Assembly: GCA_942492855.1 (NCBI GenBank)
Contig: OW818647.1
Coordinates: 5,252,670-5,316,669, forward strand
DNA length: 64,000 bases
Direction: 5' to 3'
Source: G963677485 sp942492855
GTDB taxonomy: Bacteria > Armatimonadota > HRBIN16
Below the pieces are notes generated by a model, which was not told where the DNA came from, ran no database searches, and saw only the letters and a program-made list of their open reading frames with translations. A program made the position numbers and the translations under genes. This document shows, piece by piece, positions 17,383 through 26,970 of the stretch. Numbering within the stretch: position 1 is the first letter of the stretch; each line of letters opens with the position of its first letter.

Positions 17383-19986
17383 CTAGCCTATCCGCTTGTA
17401 TTCCACCACGAACGAGTCGGGGCACTCCACTGCCAGCAGGTTGAGGCTCTTCAACTCCGCGCCGGTCATCACCTTGGGTGCCGGCCGGTTGTAGTTTCTG
17501 GAGACCGTCACGCTGTATTTGGCGGTGGGTTCGATCTCGCGGAGATCAAGGGTGTATCCGCTATACGCAGACTTGTGCCGTCGGAACGCCATCACCAGCC
17601 CATCTTGCTTTTCAGGGCGGTGATACTGCACCACCTGCCAGAATTTCGGGCTGACCGTTACTTCGGTGAGCACATGCATATTCCCGCTGAAGTATTTGCG
17701 AATCCGCTTGCCTTCGGCTATCGCCTGCTTCAGCAACGCACGCGGATACGCAACCGGACGGATATCTTCGCAGAAGGAAATACCGCCATTAAATCCGCTT
17801 CGGAAGTTGTAGGGATCAGCACCCATCTGCCCGCTGGCATTGAAGGGCATGTAGCGGCTCAATCCCGCGGTCATCACCTGGTTTTGCAGCGCCGCCTGGT
17901 GGAAATCACGCTGGAACAACGGATTGATGGTGGCGTCGGTGCGCCAGATCGGAATGGAACGGTGGCACATCTCCAGATCCACCCGTCCCCCGCCTGAGGC
18001 GCAGTTATCGAAAAACAGCCCAGGATTGGCTGCCAGCACGTCGTCCATCAACCGATACAGCCCTTCTACGTATCGGATTTCGGCTAGCCCCACGCGGTCG
18101 GCTCCGGCTTTCGCGTCGACTGCGGCCCACAACCCCTCGTATGAGACGGCGTTATCGATACGCACACACTCGATGCCATAGTCCTTGATGACGGTGTTGA
18201 AGAACTTCGTCATGAACTCTCTGGCCTCGGGAATCCCCAGGTTCAACATCCCCCAGCCGTTGGGATCGGGCAACACCACCCACTCGGGATGCTCGGTGGC
18301 CATCAGTGTGCCGCCGCAGATGCGCTCGAACTCAAACCACATCAGGAACTTCATGCCGGCTTTGTGGGTGGCGTCGGCGATCGGCTTGATGCCTCTCGGG
18401 AACCGCTTCATATCCAGGCCGCGTTCGATCGGCAGCACATAGTTGCCCACCTTCGGGAAAACATCCTTGCCGTAGTAGGCATCCAGCCAGAGGTACTCAA
18501 ACCCAAGCCCCTTCATGGCATTGAGATGGGAGAGCACATCGGCCTCGGTGCCGTTGTCGAACTCGTAGAAAGCCGTGGTCAGATGGGCAATGGGCGGCGT
18601 CACGGGCTCACCATTATGGGTCGGGGCCACATGCTTCAGCATCATCACTCGGAACAGATTGTATGAGCGCGCCTCATCCCCACCCTGCCAGTAGAGCTGG
18701 ATGATCCGAGGGCTGCGGATGCTTTCACCAGGCTTCAATGACAGATGCTGGTTTCGCATACCGGCTGCCAACTGCAGCGTTCCGGACGTATAATCGACCG
18801 ATGCCTGCCACTGGCCGGTCCAGCCGATGGCGGTGATCACACCTGCCTCGCCCCAGTCCAGGTTAAAGAACGGGCACGCGCCCATAGAAGAGCGGCCCGC
18901 GATAGGTGCAAACTCAATGCGTTTGCCCATGACCACTGGCTCATCGAAGGGCATCCAGTCATCCACCCCGCCGCCGCCACCGTTCAACCGGTGCAGCACG
19001 GGTGCTTTTCCGGAGAGGTCCGGCCAGACTGAGACGTCAACTGCCTTCACCTGTTCAATCAGGGGCGTGTCTGACTTACCCTTGTTGGTGAAATGCAAGG
19101 TCCAGTCGACACCCGCACAGTCGGTGTATATCGTGCAGAGTGCTTTCACCTCGAGACCCGTCACAGGGTCTGTCAAGGTGAGTGTCCGCAGCAGCCGTCC
19201 AGCACCCGCGGGCTCCTGCTTCACTTCCTTCTTCCAACTACCTATAAGTTCAGAAGACTTCTTGCCACCGTATACAAAGGAGAAGGGTAGCTCACTGCCC
19301 AACTGCCACTTCATGAACATCTCATCTAGCCACAACTGAGTGCCGTCCTTCAAAATCACTTTCGCATCGGCCCAGTTCGCCTGGTCCCATCCGCGACCAT
19401 CTCCGCCTTCGTCCACGGTGATATCAAACTGCTGAGCTCCGTTGAGGGGCACATCGATTGATTTCACACCATCGGCCCAGCGCATCACAGGGGTTGAGAA
19501 CACGTCCTTGCCATCTACACTCACGTGGAAAGCCACGGTTGCACCAGCCGTCAACGACTTGGTGTTATCATCCAGGCCGATATCCGCCACGAACCTCTCC
19601 GCAGGCTGAGCCAGCGTCACTCGCATCACACTATAGGAGTTCACGCCGATGCCATGTTCGTAGGTCTTGCCATGCAGGCTGATGGGGCCGTTGGTGGTGC
19701 TGCGGTTGACTTTGGTGTCCCCAGCCACCTCTTCACGCACAATGCCGATTCGGTTCTGCTTGATCCAGCTATGGTCGGAAAATGCGGCCTCGGCCCATTC
19801 GCGGTTGAACGCTGCTTCCATATCTAGCCTCCTGTTGGCCGGACGAATACTATTAGTCGGAACTGCGGGAGCGACGGCGGACTTTTTGGGCGTTGTCACC
19901 ATCTTTGTCTCTGCAGAACCCGCCGTACCCAGAATACCGGCTCCGATGACCGCAGCTCCAGATTTAATAAACTTACGCCGATTCAT
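17383..19986 (-). CDS. GH36-like alpha-galactosidase with NPCBM domain, Tat-exported
   Basis: 867 residues with a twin-arginine signal (NRRKFIKSGAAVIGAGILG). Residues about 60-220 form an NPCBM-type domain (HGKTYEHGIGVNSYSVM; IGLDDNTKSL; FSTPVMRW). A beta-sandwich precedes the catalytic TIM barrel (about 480-760): GFEYLWLDAYYG, MKFLMWFEFERI, YGIECVRIDNAVSY with the candidate nucleophile Asp, and FDNCASGGGRVDLEM with the conserved CxSGGGR(x)D region of GH36. A C-terminal beta domain follows. Expected to release alpha-galactose (or a related alpha-linked sugar) from oligosaccharides. It sits between the GH31 and GH51 genes. Confidence 0.87.
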   Translation of the reverse strand: MNRRKFIKSGAAVIGAGILGTAGSAETKMVTTPKKSAVAPAVPTNSIRPANRRLDMEAAFNREWAEAAFSDHSWIKQNRIGIVREEVAGDTKVNRSTTNGPISLHGKTYEHGIGVNSYSVMRVTLAQPAERFVADIGLDDNTKSLTAGATVAFHVSVDGKDVFSTPVMRWADGVKSIDVPLNGAQQFDITVDEGGDGRGWDQANWADAKVILKDGTQLWLDEMFMKWQLGSELPFSFVYGGKKSSELIGSWKKEVKQEPAGAGRLLRTLTLTDPVTGLEVKALCTIYTDCAGVDWTLHFTNKGKSDTPLIEQVKAVDVSVWPDLSGKAPVLHRLNGGGGGVDDWMPFDEPVVMGKRIEFAPIAGRSSMGACPFFNLDWGEAGVITAIGWTGQWQASVDYTSGTLQLAAGMRNQHLSLKPGESIRSPRIIQLYWQGGDEARSYNLFRVMMLKHVAPTHNGEPVTPPIAHLTTAFYEFDNGTEADVLSHLNAMKGLGFEYLWLDAYYGKDVFPKVGNYVLPIERGLDMKRFPRGIKPIADATHKAGMKFLMWFEFERICGGTLMATEHPEWVVLPDPNGWGMLNLGIPEAREFMTKFFNTVIKDYGIECVRIDNAVSYEGLWAAVDAKAGADRVGLAEIRYVEGLYRLMDDVLAANPGLFFDNCASGGGRVDLEMCHRSIPIWRTDATINPLFQRDFHQAALQNQVMTAGLSRYMPFNASGQMGADPYNFRSGFNGGISFCEDIRPVAYPRALLKQAIAEGKRIRKYFSGNMHVLTEVTVSPKFWQVVQYHRPEKQDGLVMAFRRHKSAYSGYTLDLREIEPTAKYSVTVSRNYNRPAPKVMTGAELKSLNLLAVECPDSFVVEYKRIG

Positions 19987-20091
19987 GTTGCCTCCCGTGC
20001 CGCAGCCGATGGCCGCGACACACCATCTATCTTTATGGTCTATAGGTGATAAAGATGTTTGATTAATCGAATAACTTTATACTCTAGTGAC

Positions 20092-23000
20092 CTATTTTAC
20101 ACGAAAAGCGGCGATCTCAGCCAGCCCTGCGTTTTGATTGGATGCACTGACGGACTTGACGGTAAACCTAATCCACTTAATGGTCTTGTTAGGAAAGCCC
20201 ACAGCCACGCCTGCGCCGTCGTTTGGAAGCTCACCTACCGTCATCGTGCTTCCGTCGCTGAAGCTCAGCTCACCGGATAGCACCTGATCTGCTTCGTTGG
20301 GCCGATCGTAGAGCCAAACCCGGTTGATCGTTTGGTCACGCTCCCAGGTAAGTTGCACCCAGGCTCCAGCTCCCTCTGCGTTGCTGGCCCATTCGTTTAC
20401 CGGTGAGGAGGGGTAACCATCAATCACCGCATCGGTCGCCCCCACACTGGTGGTGCCCGGCTGCACGGAGCTGACAGTCACAACAGCGTGCTGCGCCACA
20501 TCACCCTTGCTTTGCTTAAGACTCCATCGGGTGTAAGGGCAGCTCACACTCACAGGCATCCCGAGAATCTTGAATTCGGCCGTCAGTGCAAATTTGGCAG
20601 AGGGCGAGACTGGCTCCGCGTCGGTTACCAGTTGCGGCCCGGTCATGACGGCGCTCATGGGCCAGATTTCATTTGCTAGTTTGGTGCGAGTGGCATCATC
20701 TTGATCAACCAAACTCCAGTTCATCATTTTGGAGTACGATAAGCCTTGTGGCACGTATAGATAGGGCATGTTGTTGGCAGGGAACATGTAGGGTTTGTCG
20801 TTTCTGACCATTAAGCCCACACCCGCACAGGCCAGCAACAGCTCACGGTCGGCCTCATTCGCACTCTTTGGCAAAGCCGCCTTCAGCAATGCCTTCACAT
20901 TACCATACTTAGCGAATGAGCGATCTAGCCCGGCACGACGCACAATCTGCTGCACTTGAATCTGCTGGAAGTCCACCAGACCTGCTTTGACCTTGACCAT
21001 ACACCCCTGTCGGATTGAGCGTGCAGGAACGGTGACGCTGTTGGTGTGCGACGCAGCATCGTAGTCAAATCGCACTCGGCGTCCATCGACCCGTGCCTCA
21101 GTTGCCCTGGTGGTGCATGGAAACTCCACTACGAGTTCGCGTTCGTCGAGCTGCCCTTTGAACTGGCCTTTTGTGGCCGATATCTCCACCGTGGCGATAT
21201 CACCGATGCGCTTATAGCTCAGCTTCGTCTCTGCTGAATCACCGCGCCTGTATCCCTCGCTGATGCCATCGTCCTCGTAGAGGGTAAACCGGCCGATCTT
21301 GCCTTGTTCGCCAGGATAGCTGCGCACGATCAGACGGCTCAACGGGGCAGAGCTCATGCGGGCCTGGTAAGGCTGCATCGGGATGGGCATCCCGCCACGC
21401 GCATACACCGGAAACTCGTTGATATCAGCCGTGACCATTGCCTGCTGCGAACCGGAGTAGCGCTCGCCTGTGAACAGGTTATACCAGTCTCCGCTGGGGA
21501 ACCAAACCACCTGTCGGCCTACGCGGTTGGGGCCCACACCTTCACTAGCCACAGGGGCCGGCAGCAGCGCATCGCCGAAAAGATACTGCTGAGGGTTGTT
21601 GTATGCCTGCGGTTTCTCAGGATACTCCAGATACATGGGTCGGTTCAGCGGGATCGACTGTTGACACGACTGTGCCACACTGGAGTAGATGTATGGGAAC
21701 AGCTCCGAGCGCAAATGGAAGCTGATCCGCATCGAGTTCTCAGCCCACTTAGAGTAGTTCCACGGACGCCGGTCGGTGGCGGCATCGCGGGTGGAGTGTG
21801 ACCGCATCGCGGCGGTCAATGCGCCGAACTGGCACCATCGGGTATACGATTCCTCGTTACGAGGTCCCATGTGACCGCCGATATCGTGCGACCAGAAGAA
21901 GCAGCCCACATTACCGGCGGTGGAGGTAAACGGAACCTCAAATGCCAGCATCGAGAAATTGGAGAAGGCATCGCCAGAGAAGTGGATGGGATTGCGGTGA
22001 TCACCCCATCCTGCCCATCGGCTGAAGGAAATCCCCCGCTTGTCATTCTGTGCGGTGTGGTTATAGAAGTAATGGTTCAGCCAGGTCAGGTTGTTCAAAT
22101 CCGGGATCGATCGGGTTTTGGCATACTGCTGCCAGTCGAGCCACCAGAAATCCACCCCGTCTTTTTCAAGAGGCACGATGGCATGCTTGAACAGAGCGTC
22201 CATATACTTTTTGTCGCCTGCGTCAAATGGGAGGGTGACCTTCGTGGCGGGGTCTTCCCCCATCTCTCGCATGAATCCAGCATAAGCGTCCTCATGCGGC
22301 CCCACGCCGTCGGCGGGATGGAGGTTCAACGTGACCGCAAGCCCTTGCTTGTGGAACCATCCTAACAGCTCTTCGGCATCGGGCAGCAGCGTCCTGTTCC
22401 AGCTCCAACCGGTCCAGCCGTCGCGGTGCCAGTCCATGTCCATCACGATGACGTCCATTGGGAAGTCATGCACGCGATATTCCTCGATGATTCTGCGGTA
22501 GTCGGCAGACGAATATGGCCAATATCTCGAATACCATGCGCCCAGTGCGTATCTGCGCGGCATCGGAACCGAGCCGCTGATTGCAGTGAGGGAACGCAGC
22601 GCGGCCTTGTAGTCCTTGCCGTATCCGAAGAGGTACCAGTCCTGGGCATCGGTGTCCGGGCGGCACTGCACCCAACCATCTTTCATGAGCTGGTTACGCG
22701 AGTCATTCAGCAGATACCAGCCATCGGTGGAAAGCACGCCATCATCCAGCATGAACGGCCGTGACTGACCATCAAGGGTCCTTGAGGTGCCGCCCAGATT
22801 GCCGCGGTTCGGCAGTCCCGGGACCCACTTCACCCCATTGATGCTCACCTTCAGGTTCTCTTGAGACAGCGGTTTTCCGTCGTCAGTATATTGCAGACGC
22901 ATCTTGCCCGTGTCAATCATCAGCGACTTGCCAGATATTTCCGCACGGTAATCCCGGAACCGCAGCTCGCGGTTCACGGCGAATATCGACGGGTCATCCA

Positions 23001-23196
23001 CGAACTGCCCCTTCGGATGGTATTCCATGCGGATGAGGTGTGGGGTGACCACGGTAAACCTGGCATTGCCCATCACCTCCATACCGGCTTGGGTGGCCAC
23101 GGCCAGGCGTGTGCATCCCAGCACCATCAGCATACCAATCGCTGACAGGAACAGCGCGACTCTATGACATCTTTGCAAGATACTACCCTCTTTCAT
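20092..23196 (-). CDS. GH31 alpha-glucosidase-type lipoprotein with CBM32-like domain
   Basis: 1034 residues from the ATG at 23196, eight bases after the DUF169 stop; a longer frame overlapping that gene is less likely. The signal peptide ends in a lipobox (MVLGC), predicting a membrane-anchored lipoprotein. The GH31 barrel (about 210-560) shows AWYSRYWPYSSADY, VIVMDMDWHRDGW, GVDFWWLDWQQ with the nucleophile Asp, RWAGWGDHRNPIHFSGD with the acid/base Asp, and FFWSHDIGGHMG. The usual GH31 beta domains follow, then a region unlike others (about 745-900) and a C-terminal F5/8C-type (CBM32-like) domain (about 905-1034: VIDGYPSSPVNEWAS; VQLTWERDQTINRVWLYD). It likely hydrolyses alpha-glucosides or alpha-xylosides. 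Confidence 0.88.
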   Translation of the reverse strand: MKEGSILQRCHRVALFLSAIGMLMVLGCTRLAVATQAGMEVMGNARFTVVTPHLIRMEYHPKGQFVDDPSIFAVNRELRFRDYRAEISGKSLMIDTGKMRLQYTDDGKPLSQENLKVSINGVKWVPGLPNRGNLGGTSRTLDGQSRPFMLDDGVLSTDGWYLLNDSRNQLMKDGWVQCRPDTDAQDWYLFGYGKDYKAALRSLTAISGSVPMPRRYALGAWYSRYWPYSSADYRRIIEEYRVHDFPMDVIVMDMDWHRDGWTGWSWNRTLLPDAEELLGWFHKQGLAVTLNLHPADGVGPHEDAYAGFMREMGEDPATKVTLPFDAGDKKYMDALFKHAIVPLEKDGVDFWWLDWQQYAKTRSIPDLNNLTWLNHYFYNHTAQNDKRGISFSRWAGWGDHRNPIHFSGDAFSNFSMLAFEVPFTSTAGNVGCFFWSHDIGGHMGPRNEESYTRWCQFGALTAAMRSHSTRDAATDRRPWNYSKWAENSMRISFHLRSELFPYIYSSVAQSCQQSIPLNRPMYLEYPEKPQAYNNPQQYLFGDALLPAPVASEGVGPNRVGRQVVWFPSGDWYNLFTGERYSGSQQAMVTADINEFPVYARGGMPIPMQPYQARMSSAPLSRLIVRSYPGEQGKIGRFTLYEDDGISEGYRRGDSAETKLSYKRIGDIATVEISATKGQFKGQLDERELVVEFPCTTRATEARVDGRRVRFDYDAASHTNSVTVPARSIRQGCMVKVKAGLVDFQQIQVQQIVRRAGLDRSFAKYGNVKALLKAALPKSANEADRELLLACAGVGLMVRNDKPYMFPANNMPYLYVPQGLSYSKMMNWSLVDQDDATRTKLANEIWPMSAVMTGPQLVTDAEPVSPSAKFALTAEFKILGMPVSVSCPYTRWSLKQSKGDVAQHAVVTVSSVQPGTTSVGATDAVIDGYPSSPVNEWASNAEGAGAWVQLTWERDQTINRVWLYDRPNEADQVLSGELSFSDGSTMTVGELPNDGAGVAVGFPNKTIKWIRFTVKSVSASNQNAGLAEIAAFRVK

Positions 23197-23204
23197 TGGC
23201 GATT

Positions 23205-23933
23205 CTAGCGGTCTTTCATCCGTGTCCACGGGGCGATCTCCACGAAACTGCCCGGGAGATTATCTACCATCTCGGTGTACAGATTATAAGGCACCGATAT
23301 CGTCAATAACGACTTGTCGATGTGCTGGCGTGCTGACGGGTCAAACATGCCCAGCACACCTTTTGGTGACGGCATACTGGCCTGCGCGCGCGCTTCACTT
23401 ACGATACTGCCGCAACCGGCCGAGAACGGTGAGATCACCGCGTTCTGCTCTTCACAGCCGTAGTTCGCCAGCCAAAACAATCCGCTCAGCTCATCAGGCG
23501 GTGCGAAGAAGGTGATCACCTCCGGCACAACCTCATCGGGCACATCGCACAGCCGCTGGAATATGGCATATCGAGCGGTGGCTTTGACGAACTTGCGGTT
23601 ATCGATGTAGGCCTTAGCAAGTTCAGGCGTCTTTTTGTACCGCTCCCCGCTGCCATCTGGCGCGTGCGACAGGAAGCACTCAAACCCAGGCCTGACCTCT
23701 TCGTTGAACCCCAGGAAGAATGCCCCGCCAGGACAGCCTGGGTTTTCGCCGTCCACGACCAGGGGAGTGCCTTGCCTGACCATCGCCATGCGGCTGATGC
23801 TGCAGAAATGGCCTGTTTGCTTAGTCCACATGTAGCTGCGGGGCAACGGTTCGTCTGCATAATAGAGCGCTATTGGGGCCTCAGAGAGACTCATCGCTTC
23901 GGTCATCCGCTGCGCGGATTCTGTGTGTGTCAT
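23205..23933 (-). CDS. DUF169-family protein
   Basis: 242 residues from the ATG at 23933 (AAGGAG just upstream). The family signature is visible: a conserved Cys near GHFCSISRM (about residue 40), CPGGAFFLGF (about 68-77), and a C-terminal GCGSIVSEA region with further Cys residues (YGCEEQNAV). DUF169 proteins have no established biochemical role; the conserved Cys pattern suggests metal or cofactor binding (inference). It is the gene immediately before GH31 and is likely co-transcribed with it. The intergenic space upstream (23940-24030) holds a GGGCGACCGGCCGGTCGCCC palindrome. Confidence 0.8.
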   Translation of the reverse strand: MTHTESAQRMTEAMSLSEAPIALYYADEPLPRSYMWTKQTGHFCSISRMAMVRQGTPLVVDGENPGCPGGAFFLGFNEEVRPGFECFLSHAPDGSGERYKKTPELAKAYIDNRKFVKATARYAIFQRLCDVPDEVVPEVITFFAPPDELSGLFWLANYGCEEQNAVISPFSAGCGSIVSEARAQASMPSPKGVLGMFDPSARQHIDKSLLTISVPYNLYTEMVDNLPGSFVEIAPWTRMKDR

Positions 23934-24033
23934 GGGGATTCTCCTTTTTATATGGTACGGGTCATCGGGCACGGCGTGCCCGTTGGGCGACCGGCCGGTC
24001 GCCCCTACGGGTTTCTTGCACCCCATGTTACCC

Positions 24034-26967
24034 CTACAGCAGCCGGAACAGCCGCGTCTGGCCGGCGCGGAAGGGCACGCTCAGCTTCTCGCCGGATCCC
24101 TTCCAGCCGCCATACAGGTCCAACACCTGCGCCGGGCGTTTCAAGATTAACTCTGCATCGCCCGCCACGTTCGCGGTGACGGCAAGCAACTGCCTGCTGG
24201 CGTGAACTGCAAACCCCTCCGGGGCGTTGAGCGTCACCCCAGCCGTCTTGAGCTGAGACCGCAGCCACTGGCCATCACAGGGAGGAACACCCACCCAAAA
24301 CAGCTTCCCGCCATTAGGCAGGGGACGCACGGCACTGGCAAATTGGCCATCGCTATACTTCCACTCACCCTGTTCCTTCACCTCCGCACGGGGCAGCAGG
24401 CTGCCGCCAATCTTCACTTCGCAGTCCATGGTGGAAGCGGAACCCGGTAAACTCGGCTTTTCGTTGATGATGATGGGCAGGCCCAACAAATCAGCCGGAC
24501 GGTCACGCAGCCACTTGCCACTGCGGGCATCAACCAGCCCCAGAGGACCCACCGCGAGCACGTGCATACGGCCTCTCTTCAGAAGCTTTGTCAGGGCAGA
24601 CAAGCTCTGGTCGGTCGCACCGATGCCGCTGGCAATCACCACATATTTGATGCGGTCCGGCAGCCTGGCGGCATCAGACAGCAGATAGACCTCAAATGGG
24701 GCTCCGGTGGTGGCCAGAGTATGCACCATCACGCGATGCGCCCCCCACATCCATGAGGAGCTGAGCGTGTTCAGGCTCATGCTGCGGTCATCGACTAGCA
24801 TGGCCACCTCGGCTTCACTGCTGCGGTTCAAGCTGAGTGCCTGCAGGTTCACCTTGGCTAGTCGGCCAAACTCATCGAGAAGTGCCTTATCGTGATGCCA
24901 ACTGCAAGCAAGACTGAATTTCTGCTCCAGATACCCCTCGGTGGCCACGGTTGCGGAGACGCGCTGATGCATATCGATGGCACCAAGGCGCGGATTCTCC
25001 GCGTTATACAGCGTGTGCCACAACCCCGGATGTAGGAAGCTGAATAGGTCGTTCTCCATCATATGGATCTTGCCCGCCAGCTCGATGCTGCCCTCGACCT
25101 CACCGCTGGTCACGGAGCCACGGATGTAGTCGCGTGACGACAGCAGCGGCACGCCTGCGATGATATCCACATCCTTGCTGTCCAGAATCGCCCTCACGCC
25201 GAAATGGCCCGAGGTGCTCTGCCGCGGTTCGCCCGCGAGTTGGATCAGGTAGCCGTAGAGCACCGTCACCAGCAGTTGCCGTTGGCTCATCAGCTTCGCA
25301 TGCTTGCAGAAATGCAGTATCACCTGCGCGGTGATGTCCGACATAAACTGCGCGGTGGCGGCGCACCAGCGGCCATCTGCACTGTCTGGCTGGATCAGCT
25401 CCTTGCCCGCTCTGCGCATGTCGGGCGGCGCGATGGTGTCCGGCAGATCGGTGCGCTTTTCACGTGCTTTCCACTGGTTCCAAGCCCGGTTGAATGGCTC
25501 GCTGTAGTCGGCCAGAGCATCGTCATTACAGCCCCAGGCGAACCATTCCTCCGTCACCTCAGCACTCAGGAACACGCCCACCAGCCGGTCGGCCCATGGT
25601 GCCTTCTGACACTCATCGATCAACCGCTTCAGCATGTCGGTTTGGTACTTGATCCATTCCTGGCTGGCTAGGCTGATCGCTTCCGTGCCGGTCTCTTCCC
25701 ATGGCATCAACTCGCCGTTCTTTTCCGCGACGGCCCGCTCCGATTCGTGCTGCTGGGTCCAATAGGGCGGTGGGGTCAGCGAAACCCGCAGCATCACCAC
25801 CGTCTCGCGCGAGGTCTGAAGGCAAAAGCTCACACGCTCATGAAGCTGACCGAAGTCATACTCACCAGGTAGCGGATTGGTGGCGGTGGCCACCTGGTGG
25901 TGAATGTGCTGACCGGCACTGACTGGCACGATGAACAGCTTGTGCCCGCGTCGGCCAAACTGCCGTACGGGGCCCGGTTGGAAGTCGTAGGAGGCCCAGC
26001 CCTGCCAGTGGATTGGCTGGCCGTTGCGGAAAGGTACGTTACGGCCAAGATGCTGCTTCACTTCCATCTGTGCGAAGCCGGGCTGTCGCAGATTGCGCAG
26101 CTCCACTGGCGCGCTGCCGCCCGACACATGGTAACCGCCTGCGCACACCGCCACATCGTAACGGCCTGGCAGCATGTAGTTCGGCACGTTCAGGCTGATC
26201 TCACCAGCCGACTTCAATGCTGATACCTGCAGCTTGTCGAGCACCAAACGCCAGTTGGTGTAATCTCCCTGACGCCACTCCAAGGCCAGCTCATCTGGCC
26301 AGCGGCCGTCAATGCGAAGCTTCATCTTCCAGGGGTCACCCGCTTTCCCCTTGGCATCTGCCACGAAAGAGGTGGCCGCCAGTCCAGATGCCGGTGGGTA
26401 GTGAACCTGCAGGTCACGAAGCATGAGATGGTAAGGCTTGCCCACCACAGCTCCGGCTGACATGATTAACATCCGTCCCAGCGGAAATACTGGCTTCGAT
26501 GGCTTGCCCGTGCTGGGATCACCTGTCAGGCGCATGTCATATTCGCACAGACGGCTTTCACCTGGTTTCAAGTCAATGGGTTGCGAGATGTGGTGCCGCT
26601 TACCCGTGAATGTAGCCACAGGCTCCCAGCTCCACTCGTCAAAGCCAAGATGCAGGTGCATCGTCTCGGTGCCCTGGTTGGTCGCCATGAAGCTCACCTT
26701 GGTGGGCATACGGCGTATGCAGCGCCCATCGATGCTGACCGCGGGCAGCGCATCTTTCGCTAGCTCAAACCGCCACTCTGTGTGGGGGTCATTCGGAAGC
26801 CCCTCAAGGCGCATGGAGACCTGTTTGTATATCTCTTTACGCTGCCATACTATCGTGTCGATGGTACAGCCCACCAGCGTGCGGAAGTGCGGCCAGTGCT
26901 CCACAGCCGGGCTGGCAAACGCCTCGTCTGGGTATCCGTTTTGTATCGACAGCGTGTCGGAATTCAT
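24034..26967 (-). CDS. Putative GH-A-like glycoside hydrolase, paralogue 2 of 3
   Basis: 977 residues; GGAGAG precedes the ATG, which lies three bases after the stop of paralogue 3, so the two are translationally coupled. Shared motifs: YPDEAFASPAVEHWPHF, WASYDFQPGPVRQFGRRGH, TPPPYWTQQH, SAEVTEEWFAWGCND, ADGRWCAATAQFMSDI, MENDLFSFLHPGLWH, AIDMHQRV and AEVAMLVDDRSMS. The Glu of AEVTEEW and of MENDLF are conserved in all three and are candidate catalytic residues. No signal peptide. A Rossmann-like segment (VIASGIGATDQSL, LAVGPLGLV) near 770-830 fits a GH42-type trimerisation domain. Substrate unknown; context suggests intracellular processing of imported oligosaccharides. Confidence 0.75.
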   Translation of the reverse strand: MNSDTLSIQNGYPDEAFASPAVEHWPHFRTLVGCTIDTIVWQRKEIYKQVSMRLEGLPNDPHTEWRFELAKDALPAVSIDGRCIRRMPTKVSFMATNQGTETMHLHLGFDEWSWEPVATFTGKRHHISQPIDLKPGESRLCEYDMRLTGDPSTGKPSKPVFPLGRMLIMSAGAVVGKPYHLMLRDLQVHYPPASGLAATSFVADAKGKAGDPWKMKLRIDGRWPDELALEWRQGDYTNWRLVLDKLQVSALKSAGEISLNVPNYMLPGRYDVAVCAGGYHVSGGSAPVELRNLRQPGFAQMEVKQHLGRNVPFRNGQPIHWQGWASYDFQPGPVRQFGRRGHKLFIVPVSAGQHIHHQVATATNPLPGEYDFGQLHERVSFCLQTSRETVVMLRVSLTPPPYWTQQHESERAVAEKNGELMPWEETGTEAISLASQEWIKYQTDMLKRLIDECQKAPWADRLVGVFLSAEVTEEWFAWGCNDDALADYSEPFNRAWNQWKAREKRTDLPDTIAPPDMRRAGKELIQPDSADGRWCAATAQFMSDITAQVILHFCKHAKLMSQRQLLVTVLYGYLIQLAGEPRQSTSGHFGVRAILDSKDVDIIAGVPLLSSRDYIRGSVTSGEVEGSIELAGKIHMMENDLFSFLHPGLWHTLYNAENPRLGAIDMHQRVSATVATEGYLEQKFSLACSWHHDKALLDEFGRLAKVNLQALSLNRSSEAEVAMLVDDRSMSLNTLSSSWMWGAHRVMVHTLATTGAPFEVYLLSDAARLPDRIKYVVIASGIGATDQSLSALTKLLKRGRMHVLAVGPLGLVDARSGKWLRDRPADLLGLPIIINEKPSLPGSASTMDCEVKIGGSLLPRAEVKEQGEWKYSDGQFASAVRPLPNGGKLFWVGVPPCDGQWLRSQLKTAGVTLNAPEGFAVHASRQLLAVTANVAGDAELILKRPAQVLDLYGGWKGSGEKLSVPFRAGQTRLFRLL

Positions 26968-26970
26968 GAA

